DNA of 64,000 bases from Dysidea avara (taxonomy: Eukaryota; Porifera; Demospongiae; Dictyoceratida; Dysideidae). Positions within the stretch are counted from its first letter, which is position 1; each line of letters opens with the position of its first letter. Location of the stretch: NCBI RefSeq assembly GCF_963678975.1, contig NC_089276.1, positions 25,031,059 through 25,095,058 of the forward strand, read 5' to 3'. The position numbers were made by a program, and so were the translations under genes. Positions 13,501 through 23,827 of the stretch are shown in pieces. A model generated the notes under the pieces. It had not been told where the DNA came from. It saw only the letters and a list, made by a program, of their open reading frames with translations, and searched no databases.

Positions 13501-16500
13501 GCTCCAGAAATACCCATTGCCATGTAACATCCAAAAATTATACCAAAGCCCCAACCAAGGTTAATGGATAGCCATTCTCCATTTTGATTCCTACTTAGCA
13601 CCACCTGAGCAATTGAACCAGTTCCGAATATCTGCAGAAAACGAAAACACAAACCATGTACAGAGCACTATAGTCTGTTTGCATACATATGAGCTCCTAC
13701 GAAAGTCAACATTAGTATTATAATTTGTTAATACTGAAACAACAACATTTATGTCAACATTTTCAGTCACCCAAATTTATTCAGTAGTAAATATATGGGA
13801 TATTTTCAATAGGGCTGGGACAAAGCTTTGAATGTTTCTTAGGTTCAAAGGTTAGTTGTACGCCTTATAAAGTGATAGATAATGCACGGAAAATGTCCTT
13901 TTAGTCATTAGCCTTACATGATTACAGTATAGCAGACATGCCCATTTGCAATCGATCGATCCCGTCATTCAGTAACGCTTCTATGCATTTTCCAAATGTT
14001 TACAAACTTATTAAATAGGATTAGAAAGATAAAACTTAAGAAGGATAAATGCAAGAAAATCTGGAACTTGAAAGCTAATATCGAAGCTTTGAATGTTTAA
14101 ACATTTTATTAGCGAATGTTCGAAGGTAAATTCCACTATTTATCCCAGCCCTAATTTTCAAAGTCTCACACTTTAGTGCTTAAGTGCATCAAAAAGATGA
14201 GGAATCAAAATCTTCTCTATGCTCCTGTGTAACAGTGTACTAAAGAAAACTGACACTACATATAGCAGATCTAGCATTTTGCTATCACTGTAAATGAACG
14301 TACATATAGGACAACAGATCAAGACACACTGTCGTGTGTCATGTGGTCAAGAAAGCCAGGAAGTCACACCGCAAGTATATTGAAAGGATTAAATTTCATG
14401 GATGCATAGCTACATATGGTCCCTTCGTAAGTATATTGAAAGGATTAAGGTTCATGCATGCATAGCTACTTCTCCAAGGCACACTTTTTTTTGCATTAAA
14501 CTGTCTACTAGGTAGGTATGCCTCAATTTCACCAGCAAATTTTATGGTATAATGGATGAGTAAAGGCAATGAGCAAAATGCTGGCATAATACGTGTAGGC
14601 GCAAATTTTGTGAAGTGATTGAGATACTCTAATAGGACAGTAACACATGATAAAATATCAGCAATGCATTATTAATTGTTATGGTGGTGATCAAAGTACC
14701 CTAATAGAACAGTCACATATGTTAAGCAATATATTCTTTCCATATATTATCGTAAGATTGAAATACTCCAATATAACAATCACTTTAAGGTGAAATTGTA
14801 GCTTTGCACTTAGAAATGGTCAATTAACAAAGTTTAATGCTGAGCGAAATATGGAGCATAATAGGTGAAAAATAAAAGAATTGTTGGAAAGAAAAATAGG
14901 TGGAAAAGCGTCCCTACTATTAGGTAGGGTAAGCCATACAGTTAATTTGATTGAATTCTCTCCAGTCATTTGCAACATACTGTACATTTGGCCACTTTTC
15001 TTTCTCCATTTTTCCTCTCTTCTTAAGTGCCAACAGGGGCCAAGAGTTTACTTTTCACACATTTTGCAAAAATTGTTATATTTGCCTTGAAATTTGGTAC
15101 AAATTTAGAGCATATAAAAACATGAATTTGATTAATATCCATGGATGTTTATTATGGCTACAGGATAAACCGTGTATGGGTAAATAGGCCAATTATTATA
15201 GCAGTGCCTTTTGTGGTTTAAAAACAAACAAGTACGTAGTAGCTACAGAATTACAGAGCAAAAACCTAACAAGTGTAAACTGTGGGGTTGAGATACTCTA
15301 ATAGAAAATGTACAGTAGCCGCAGTGTGTAAAATGTGCACAAAACTTTACTAGGGTTCGAACCAGGGACCTCCCCACATAAAACCATATCCTTAACCATT
15401 GAGCCCACTGCGTTCGCAGCTGTTCATCTTTCTTAGTTTCCACTTTATAAATTCTGGTTTAAGGTTACTCTTCATTGCTGAATACCTTACCGTGAGGCAA
15501 AGAATCTGCAACCCCATTTATAAATAAATAGACTGCAATGGAAGTGGATGCCCCATGACATAAGCCATGATGTCAGCACTAATTGATGCTCAAAAATACC
15601 TTTGATCTAGATGTGTTCAGGTAATGTACTCAGGTGGGTCGTAATTGCAATGTGGACACTAGTCACTTTATCAATTCATAATGTAGTACCACAGTACTGG
15701 ACAAACAGCTGAGGAGTAATTAATGCTAAACAGCAACACGTGTTTTGTGTTCAGATTGTATTTGCTACAAAAGAATCTACTGATGTAGAAATAATAAATA
15801 AACTTGTGCATGTCTCGCAATTACAAGCCACTTGGGTATAATAACTCAAATTTTGAGGGATACCAATGTGTAACTAGTATTTTAAAAATTGTTATGAAAT
15901 AGGGATCTATGCAACAATAAGTAGTGAAGCAACAATAAGTAGTGAAACAAGAGATGAATAATGGTATTACAGCATAGCTCAGTAGGAAAGTCTCTACTTT
16001 AGTACTGAACCAAAGTAGGAACTTTCCCACCGAGCTATGCTTTAATACCATCATTCACCTCTTGTTTCACTACTTATTATTCCATAGATCCATACTTCAT
16101 CTTTTAAATTAACAATTTTTTAAACACTAGTTTGTTTAGTTTTTTTGTTGTAGCACAGCTAGTTACAGTAACTTGTGACTATTCTGTTACAACACAAGTA
16201 GACCAAAAAATTTGGAAATTTCAACTAGGGTAGGGACCATAGCACATCGATAAAAAGTACTGAAACAAGCTAGAGTAGTGCATGAAATCAGGTCCTTACT
16301 CTAGTTGAAAATTCCAATTACCTTTTCTTGTTACCTTTTTTTTTTGTAAATAATTATTATGACTGGTGAACCCACGCATACTGATCAAAAGAAAGAAATG
16401 GCACTGTGCGCCTCAGCTATATCAATTGTTGTCTGAAAAGTGAAGTATCCATTATGCTTCGTTGTCAGCTATGTTCAACCTGTTACGCAGCAGTACAAAT

Positions 16501-18408
16501 CAAGAACTGTTCAAAAAGCACCTCTGCAATCTAAGTAGCCACTACGAAAAATATGGTTGATTTCCATTATGAAGGGAAGCCATCATGTGCTACTGCCAAA
16601 TTGACACTATTCACTGTCAGCAAAGATGAATGGGACACAAAGGAGACACTGGAAAGTCCATGAAGAATGCATCATACGTACTGCGGTATGCCAAAAGGCA
16701 CCTCTCAGACTGAAGTGACACCAAACAGTGAAAAAATCAAGTCCGTAGTCTTAGCTATTATTGAGTTACGCTTGTTTGAAGGCATCAGTCAGTCGGTCAG
16801 TCAGTAGAAAATTCCATTAAATAAATTGTTTTTAAATTCCGTAGTAACCTGCTGAAAGCATTTTGAAGGATTGTTTGGGCTTAGTTTTACCTGCTTCATC
16901 ATTGTTTTTGGAAAAGTGAGGCTGGTTTTGGGTGATTTTTTCATGGGACACACCCACACATTTGTGGTCACTATTATACAGTACTATCTTTATTATTTTA
17001 TTATTTTTATTAAAGCTTTACAGCACAAGTGCTGAAGGTCTGTAGGACACCTGGTCCTACAGCCTGTTCAAAGACACCAGATATAAAGACATTAGTTACA
17101 TAAGGTGTATGTGAAAAGTTGCAGGAAGGAAAAAAACAAACATGACTGGACCTAGGTAGCCTCGAACCTGCAGCAATCCGATTTACGCTTGAATGCTTAC
17201 AGGAGTCTACCAGGCGTTCAGGATGTTTTCTCCTTGTTATTTTCATGTAATTATCGTACCGTATGATCATACATGACTGTTGTATTACAGTGACTGTTCT
17301 ATTAGAGTATCTCGAGTCAACCAAGAGGTGTGCAGCTAGCTAGACCAATAAAGGGTGAGGTCATCTTATTTACTGTTAAGTAAATAGCTAGATGGTTAAG
17401 AGGTGTGGTCTCTGCACTCTATTGCTGTTAGTCCACCTAGATCTTTATTTGATGGGTGTGGTCGTGAACCTATCGCAAATGGGATCCCAATTGTGAAGGT
17501 GCAGATATCTAGCTAGTATACCTATAATAGTAGTGCCAGGACTGAAGCACTTCTGAAATCCAGCTCTGAAATAATTCTGTGGCATCTAAATATGCTGCTG
17601 AAAGAACATGCTGACTCAGAAAATTAATGCCTCAATATGGCTTCGTTGAATGAAGAAGACAAGCAGGCTGATTGAAGATAGAAGAAACGACAAGGCGCAG
17701 AGGGCCTACACTCTTTGGAACCCCAAAAGGCACATCCCACTGGTGAGTTTGTTATTGTGGTGTAAAATGGTGGCTGTGCGCCGCTTCATTTGGAATTTAG
17801 ACCTGCGACTGTGGTCAGGCATTGAGGCAGACCAAATTTCAAGTTTTGGCGATTTAAAAAAATTCTATGTCCGGTCACCAGTAAGTGTTTTCTTGTTTTT
17901 AATCGTGTTAGATGGACTAATATTCCGTAAAGGTGATTTTCAGGGTGTAAGATGTGTCTAGGACAAAAATTGAAGGTGGAATTTTAGGCGGCACGTGTCA
18001 TTTTGGGGTACTTAAACAGTACTACCATATTGTTTGATACTGATATCAGACAGTGAAGCAACTGTTCTAAACTATCTCACCTAGCTTGCAATCTGTTTCA
18101 CCGAACATTTCTCATGCACGTGTTCCCTTTGTGTTACTGATGCATGTGGGTGTTGTGGTATGTCTCATTACAATGTAAGCAATCTGGCTTCACACCGATA
18201 AGATGTATATTGTATGTAACTGCATGCACAACTTTATGATACTAACCATCAAAATAAAAGTTGCTAGAAACTCTGCGACATAGTCTCTTCCAGCATAGTA
18301 GACAGCTAGTTTCCACAATTCTTGTACCTTTAATATTGCATTTGCAGGCTGCTTAGTTGTATTAGTTGATGGAACACGTTTAAGCAAATAATCAGATTCA
18401 GACGACAT
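10586..18408 (-). CDS. Aquaglyceroporin B (AQP3/7/9/10 type), 6 exons, 291 aa
   Basis: Tandem paralogue of the gene at 1907-6589. Minus-strand exons: 18408-18247, 13631-13469, 13400-13299, 13011-12893, 12506-12289, 10697-10586; all phases close at 291 residues, ATG at 18408-18406 and TAA at 10588-10586. Pore motifs GAHMNPAVT and NPARD are intact and the filter residues Gly and Tyr are kept, so a working glycerol/water channel is expected. Exon lengths equal those of copy A except exon 1, which is two codons shorter. The last exons of A and B are nearly identical at the DNA level while the N-termini have drifted, which may reflect gene conversion. Only the C-terminal residues differ clearly (HHVHQA against HHTQNY). 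Intron 1 (13632-18246) has grown to 4.6 kb by repeat insertion. Substrate preference and tissue are not visible. Confidence 0.92.
10698..12288. other. Last intron of aquaglyceroporin B
   Basis: 1.6 kb of AT-rich sequence. The part near 11920-11970 resembles in reverse the GTGAAGTATCC-containing dispersed repeat at 16.2 kb. Otherwise nothing was recognised. Confidence 0.4.
15351..15420 (-). repeat. tRNA-like SINE head
   Basis: Read on the minus strand it has an A-box-like GGCTCAATGGTTAAGG and a B box GGTTCGAACCC about 35 bases later, the spacing of an internal RNA polymerase III promoter. A tRNA cloverleaf is not convincing, so it is taken as a tRNA-derived SINE or tRNA relic inside intron 1 of aquaglyceroporin B. 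Confidence 0.55.
15903..16092. mobile_element. Palindromic MITE, family copy 1
   Basis: Nearly the whole 190 bases is one inverted repeat: CAAGAGATGAATAATGG...AGCATAGCTCAGT pairs with its complement downstream, leaving a short loop. A second copy of the family is at 39552-39747, sharing the arm text but with a different loop. Located in intron 1 of aquaglyceroporin B. Confidence 0.75.
16200..16985 (+). repeat. Composite dispersed repeat, copy 1
   Basis: It starts with a foldback (AACTAGGGTAGGGACC and its complement AGTTGAAAATTCC end), then a non-coding body with GTCTGAAAAGTGAAGTATCC, GCAAAGATGAATGGGACACA and CAGTCAGTCGGTCAGTCAG, ending near TACAGTACTATC. Related copies are at 36985-37420, 41610-42735 and, reversed and more diverged, about 44000-44520. 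No intact open frame; the copies share indels and stops, so it is treated as a non-coding mobile family. Confidence 0.65.
17150..17225 (-). repeat. Possible tRNA-derived SINE fragment
   Basis: On the minus strand TGGTAGACTCC is followed by GCAGGTTCGAGGCT, resembling an A and a B box. The match is weaker than at 15351-15420. Confidence 0.35.
17560..18010 (+). repeat. Dispersed repeat, copy 1 (reverse copy at 38628-39015)
   Basis: Shared blocks in both copies include GGAACCCCAAAAGGCACAT, AAAATGGTGGCTGTG and TTCCGTAAAGGTGATTTT. The copies are diverged and have different open-frame breaks, so the open frame here is not taken as a gene. Confidence 0.6.
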
Positions 18409-19515
18409 CACAGCAATCTGTAAATGCAATAAAACAAAATTAGGTTACCTTAAATTATATTAATATGACAACCAAAACTTAAGCTATTTGACTACACCAG
18501 ACAAATATATCACCTGCTGCTGTGTTTGGATATATAAAGTAGACTTAAACTTGAGTATGTACTTCAATGTTAAGCATTTAGACAATAAAAATATTTTTTG
18601 ACATTGAACTGATAAAAATGACAAGTCCACAAAAATCAATAACAAAATAAATTATTGCAAGCAAATATTATTTTAAAAACTGGTGATGACAACTTTATCA
18701 GCACATGAGATCTACATGTACATGTATATTGCATCTAAACTAGGTGACTAGCTATGGCAGTGGTAAAAAGCAAAGAGAAGACCAAATGCAGCAGATCCAT
18801 TAGCAGGCCAGCAGTATCTAGGAAGAGATGAAGAGAAGCACTACTGAATCCCCTTTCACTACACTATCCCTTGCACAGTCCCTATCCATTTTAACAATTC
18901 AGTAACATTTAGGAGCCTATAGGTGCCACAATTGCAAGTCCTTGTGCTGCCCTTGAGTTTCTGGCATAACTCACTCCAATAAATAGTTCTGTACAGAAGG
19001 ATATAGCTATGCTGTATTTTATTTTAACTACATACAATTGTGAGCTATAGTACCAACCTTGTAGAATACTAAGTTATTTAACCAGCCACAAGAGAGTGAT
19101 TGGGTTCTCACTCAGCAGGTCACATAATATACACATGCTAACCAGTAAAGCGGTTAGAAATATTCGCTTCTAGCTATACTTATATGTTCAGGGGTGCATG
19201 GCAATTAAAATATCTGATCCAAATGGCCAACATTTTACTTTTTATGAAGAATTGGAAATTTCAACTCCTGTGTTTGCTTTATATTAATATGAATTAACAC
19301 TTTACAATGACCAGCACTGAAGGTCTGACCATATATGGGTCTGACAGCAACTTGTGCTGCAGCTTTCAGTCCATACAAGCACCAAACACATAGCTATTAT
19401 ACACACATACAATAATTAAGTTTTAGCTTAGCTTGCTTCGCGTAGCCAGATAGTTTGTTTCATTAGTAACTGTTCTATACGCGAGACTGAGCTAAACCTG
19501 TATCAATGTTATGAA
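18409..19515. other. Intergenic sequence upstream of aquaglyceroporin B
   Basis: AT-rich and non-coding. It should contain the aquaglyceroporin B promoter, but no individual site can be supported. Confidence 0.4.
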
Positions 19516-19634
19516 CCGTACGCGTATGGGGCAGATCACTTGCCCCATACGCATACGGGACGCCCATACGCATATGGGGCTCCGTACCCGTATGGGCACT
19601 CCATACGCGTATGAGCAGCCCATATGCGTATGGG
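19516..19634. repeat. Cluster of six CCCATACGCGTATGGG-type palindromes
   Basis: Six 15-16-base palindromes or near-palindromes follow one another at 19516, 19544, 19563, 19582, 19601 and 19619, each a variant of CCCATACGCGTATGGG, separated by 3-13 bases. The spacing is close to 19 bases for the last five. The sequence is CpG-rich within an AT-rich region. A second cluster is at 23526-23615. Confidence 0.85.
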
Positions 19635-20039
19635 ACAGCTCTCCTCTCTATTTTAGCTACCTGGGCTCGGATGGACTACCATCCCCAGCTCGCCCCAGCT
19701 GCATGTGATTTAAAGATGGCACATGTATACAGTATTAGCTACTGACCCTGCCCAGGCCAGTCAGGGGCGATTGTGAGGTTTCCAGAAACTGAAATATTAA
19801 TTGTTGCAAAAAAAATTGAGATGCCTTAAAACTAAAATAGATGTTACAAACTCAGTGGCTGATCTAGGATATTTGTAAGGGGTTTCTGAAATAATAATGG
19901 AAATAAATAAAAATTCTGAGGAAACCCAGCTAGAAAATTTTGATATTCTAGAAAGTTTTGAGATTCTAAAAGATTTTAGGTACTGAGCAGTGAGCACTTA
20001 ACTAATCTGTGGCAATGGCTCAAATCTTACTTAAAGTAC

Positions 20040-21060
20040 CAATCTCAGTGTGTCAAAATGCTGTGCAATGTTTTCTGAGGAGTACCACAAGGTAGTATTT
20101 TCTTCTTTCTCCTACTTTTCAAACACACTCAGTGAAGTTAATTTAAACATCCTAGGCCTTTATAAGGCCTTCTGGTATACAGGCTCTGCCTTTACCAAGT
20201 ACTTTAATCATAATAGTATCCGAGGGGCCACCATTGTTATCAATGATTTTCCAGAGAGTATTCGCTCTTCAATTCCTTTTCTCTGTTTGCTGATGATACT
20301 AAATGACTGCAGATTATCAATTCATATAAACCAAGGACTTAACATCATCTCACTCTGGAGCTACAACACTAATATTCTTTACAAAGAAGCTGAATTTAGC
20401 TATTCATGTACAATTCTAGGCCAAGAGCTTCAACTCTCCAAACAAAACATTGCACAAAGTAGACCTCAGTATTACTTTTACTGACAATCTGCAATGGTCA
20501 GAGCACTAGCTATAGCTATAAAATCATTGCAGGAAAAGCCTAACAAACCCTGGGACTTCTCCATCGTACTTTTAGGGACGAACACTATCCTAGTGAAAAA
20601 CAATTATACATTTTCTTAGTCAGATCTCAGTTGCTCTATTGTTCTCAACTATGGGATCCACAGTTAATCAAGGACATTGGAATGCATTCAATGCAAGGCA
20701 ATGAAATTCATAATACATTCAATGCAGGCAATGAAATTCATATTAAATCTTTTAACTATGATTTTAAAAACTCGACTTGAGCAGCTACAATTGCTACCAC
20801 TAATGTACACATACATTATGAACTCAATGACTAATGTTTCAGTAAAGTGCCCTAAACAGCTATCTGGTCATTAACATTCATTAGTATAAAATTAGCAGTA
20901 AGCTAATGAAAATAGCTGTAAGGTACAGGTATACAAGATCTGGAAACTCTTGCAAGTTACTGTAGTTCATTCCAATTCACCTTCCTCCATACATCAGCAC
21001 TTCTATTTCAGAGGAATTGTCAGACTGTGGAACCATCTCAGGGCAGATCTGGATTTTTTG
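20040..21060 (+). pseudogene. Decayed non-LTR retrotransposon (reverse transcriptase 3' part)
   Basis: Frame-shifted remains of a LINE open frame. In pieces one reads an SGVPQGS-like block (near 20080), INDFPESI followed by a block that in another frame reads FADDTK, the remnant of the catalytic YADD box (near 20290), LWDPQLIKDI then ECIQ (near 20655), LEQLQLLPLMYTY (near 20790) and IVRLWNHL (near 21018), in the normal order of the RT thumb and C-terminal region of Jockey/CR1-like elements. Many stops and shifts make it inactive. The exact clade is not assignable from this copy. Confidence 0.75.
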
Positions 21061-21385
21061 AAAGGGGGGGGGGCTAAGCCAGACAGGGACAGCCAGACAC
21101 TAGATGATACCAAGCCTTCTCACAGGGATAGCACTTATATATACATAGGGGTATTTTAATGCAGAGACCAAGTGATAAGATTCATCTAGTGTCCATAGCT
21201 GTTTGAAATAAAGGCTACATTAGTGTGCAAAGCACACCAACCTAGGGGGTCTGGGAGTACCCCCAGTAAAGTTTTGAAACTTAGACTATAAAGGTAGATC
21301 TGAAAGTGTTTTCAGCTGTTTTCAGTGGAAAATAATGATACTTTATATCATTTACTTTTCCATTGTATCAAGGCTGATTGCAATT

Positions 21386-21583
21386 CAGTGAAAGCTCGGT
21401 TATCCGGACCCTACTTACCCAGATTCTTGCTTAACCAAACTACAGAAATGACTGCTATTAGGATAGTTGAAAATGCAGATATTTTAAAGGTTATTTATAC
21501 ACAGTTTCAGATATACGGACTTTTCAGACTTATGGACCACCCCTGCATGGTCCCAAGGGGTTTGGATAACTGAGGTTCCACTG
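21386..21583. mobile_element. mariner/pogo-type MITE, second copy
   Basis: The ends CAGTGAAAGCTCGGTTATCC and (inverted) CAGTGGAACCTCAGTTATCC match the element at 6705-6910. It is 198 bases; the 3' flank is TA and the 5' flank TT, probably a mutated TA. Confidence 0.7.
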
Positions 21584-21599
21584 TATATGCACTGCGTAT

Positions 21600-23010
21600 C
21601 ACGCATAATATTATAATCTTCATTTGTAACTACCAAGCATTTATTGTAGCTATAGCTATATACCATTGTTATCTAATGAATCAGCTCCTCTTAGCCATGG
21701 AGCTTAATCTGTGATATGGAAACAGGTATGGAAGTAGTGTTGAGCATAATGACACATTTAAAAATCATAATCAGTATGCATGCTCCTTAGCTTAGTGACA
21801 CTTTGTTAGCCATAAGCACCAAATAAAGTGTAAAAGCAGAAGGCAGTCAGTATACTAGTAGCTATTAGTCATCCTTAGCAAGGTGTGTACAGCTATACTT
21901 GCATTTATGATGATGAACTTTCTGAATTAAATTGCTGTTGTGATTATGAGTCAACTAGATCTGCCAGGTTATGAAGACTGATCTAGCTACGTAGCTACAA
22001 ATGCCAGCACCATGCATAATCCACAGCATGGGGTCATATCAGAAGGTACCTGAATCAGATACAAATTTAACATTCGTAGACAAAAGTGAGTGAATATGCT
22101 ATAGCTATAGCTACCTTATCAGATTGTCAATTACCAAGACTACAGTTTTGCTAAATGGCTGAGTTGGTAGCTATATACTGACTATAACCATGCAGTTAAA
22201 CCAACTAACACTTTGAATCAAACCACACTTTATCACCTCTTATAGCCATAGAGGAAAACACTGGATAAAATAAAACCCACAATTTAAACTTCTGTAACTA
22301 TAGAGATGCAACCCACAATCAAAACCTTTTCCTGAAGAACTCTTGAGGAAAAAGAAGCTGCTTATACTCTTCTGGAGCAGAGTTGAACAATAGGTATAAT
22401 TACATAGACATCATTTGTGTTGATAGTGATGTATATAGTTCCTCAAATAAGCCTGCTTTTGATACACATAGAGGATTTAGGGTTTTATTGGCCAAGTACA
22501 TACTAACTTAAAAAGGAAAGGGCTGCCCCTCCCTAAATCCACCCCTGTCATGTACCTGTAATCAACACATCTCTTTTGTACATCAACTTAAGCAACATTT
22601 ATAAACTATCTCCAGGAAGAATTCTTAATCTTGCAGCTTTCATACTGTCTATTCACACTTTTAACACAATTAACTCTGATCAGTGACTCAACATAATTTA
22701 CTCATGCAAACACTGTGTACAAAGTTGCAATTTGTTTTCAGGCTACAGGACCATTGAGTCCTGTAGACCTCCAGTTTTTATGCTGTGAAGATTTAATAAC
22801 TGTCAAATAACCTAACTGTAGGGCAAGAGTTGTACTAAGTTGTAACCTGACTGTTCTATTAGAGTATCTCAATCGCTTAATAGCTATAAAATCAAAGTAA
22901 CTACATGAAACTGTCAGGACTTGTAAAGTCGCTAGTTAGCTAGCCTAGGCTAACTAGTTCGTCAACCAGATTTTAAAATGAATTATTATCATCTCCTTGG
23001 ATGAAAGATT
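21600..23010. other. Intergenic sequence without recognised genes
   Basis: AT-rich. Contains one copy of the dispersed ACTGTTCTATTAGAGTATCT motif near 22850. Nothing else was recognised. Confidence 0.4.
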
Positions 23011-23014
23011 TAGC

Positions 23015-23504
23015 TAAGGCCACTCCAAATAAATTGTCTGTTTCCCGTCCACCGCCCGCATCTAGTTACTGTCAGCTCTAAATATTCCATTATTCCGTAT
23101 TCTTCTATTACTTTCTGGTTATTCTTGCATACTGAGAGGCTTAGTAAAAGCCATCTTGAAACAGTGCCAGCTCACATGTCAACAGTGCTATCGAGTTTGC
23201 ACAAACTTCACATTTGCACTATTTTTGCAACTTGAAAAGTTTAAGCATGCTTTTATGCGGCTTTTTATGGTTGTACCAGGCAAATAATGGCTTGAAAAGC
23301 TGCCAATCTTATAATGAAATAATGGAAATGGACCGCCCGCCCGCATGCAAATATGCTCCAGTCCAGGACGGGAAACAGAGAATTTATTTGGAGTGTCGGT
23401 GACTTTGTGGAGGTACAATGCGAAAATGATACTCCGCCAGTATTCGCTTACTGCTGAGGACGAATTTCCTGACTTTGACATTGGTTAAAGTTTGGAGTGG
23501 CCTA
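23015..23504. mobile_element. Foldback element with GGCCACTCCAAA ends
   Basis: TAAGGCCACTCCAAA at the left and the complement of TAGGCCACTCCAAA at the right enclose about 490 bases. Sub-terminal blocks CGTCCACCGCCCGC and its partner near 23330 are also inverted. A related end is at about 8209. Confidence 0.6.
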
Positions 23505-23525
23505 ATATAGATCGATTTAAGCTAG

Positions 23526-23615
23526 TGACCCATACGCGTATGGGCGCCCTGTACGCATATGGGTATCCCATACGCGTATAGGAAGCCCGTATAGGACAAA
23601 TACGCGTATGGGTCA
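23526..23615. repeat. Second cluster of CCCATACGCGTATGGG palindromes
   Basis: Four copies or variants near 23529, 23547, 23567 and 23600; the block itself begins GTGACCCATACGCG and ends with the exact complement CGCGTATGGGTCAC. It lies about 210 bases upstream of the SREK1 start codon and so may fall in its promoter. Confidence 0.85.
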
Positions 23616-23827
23616 CATCAACATACAAACTTATACTTACTTGGTAGTCAACGACTCTCCAAAGATCCTAGACTAAGATCTCACTGTCAAAAGGCGCTAG
23701 AGAAGAAACCTCCTCGACTTAACCCCGCCCTTCTGTAGTCACATGACAGGGCTCGTGCTAGCCCGCAGAAGTTCTTCAGCCCGGAAATTGTATTTTCGCG
23801 TGCACGTGATACTGCACGTTGTGCAAT

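Noticed and set aside
16200..16985. Possible host gene with GKPSCATTKS-like frame (also at 42009-42332)
   Set aside because: All copies are short, broken differently and embedded in a dispersed repeat.
17650..17961. Open frame of 103 codons (+) with WNPKRH
   Set aside because: It belongs to a dispersed repeat that recurs reversed at 38628-39015 with a broken frame.
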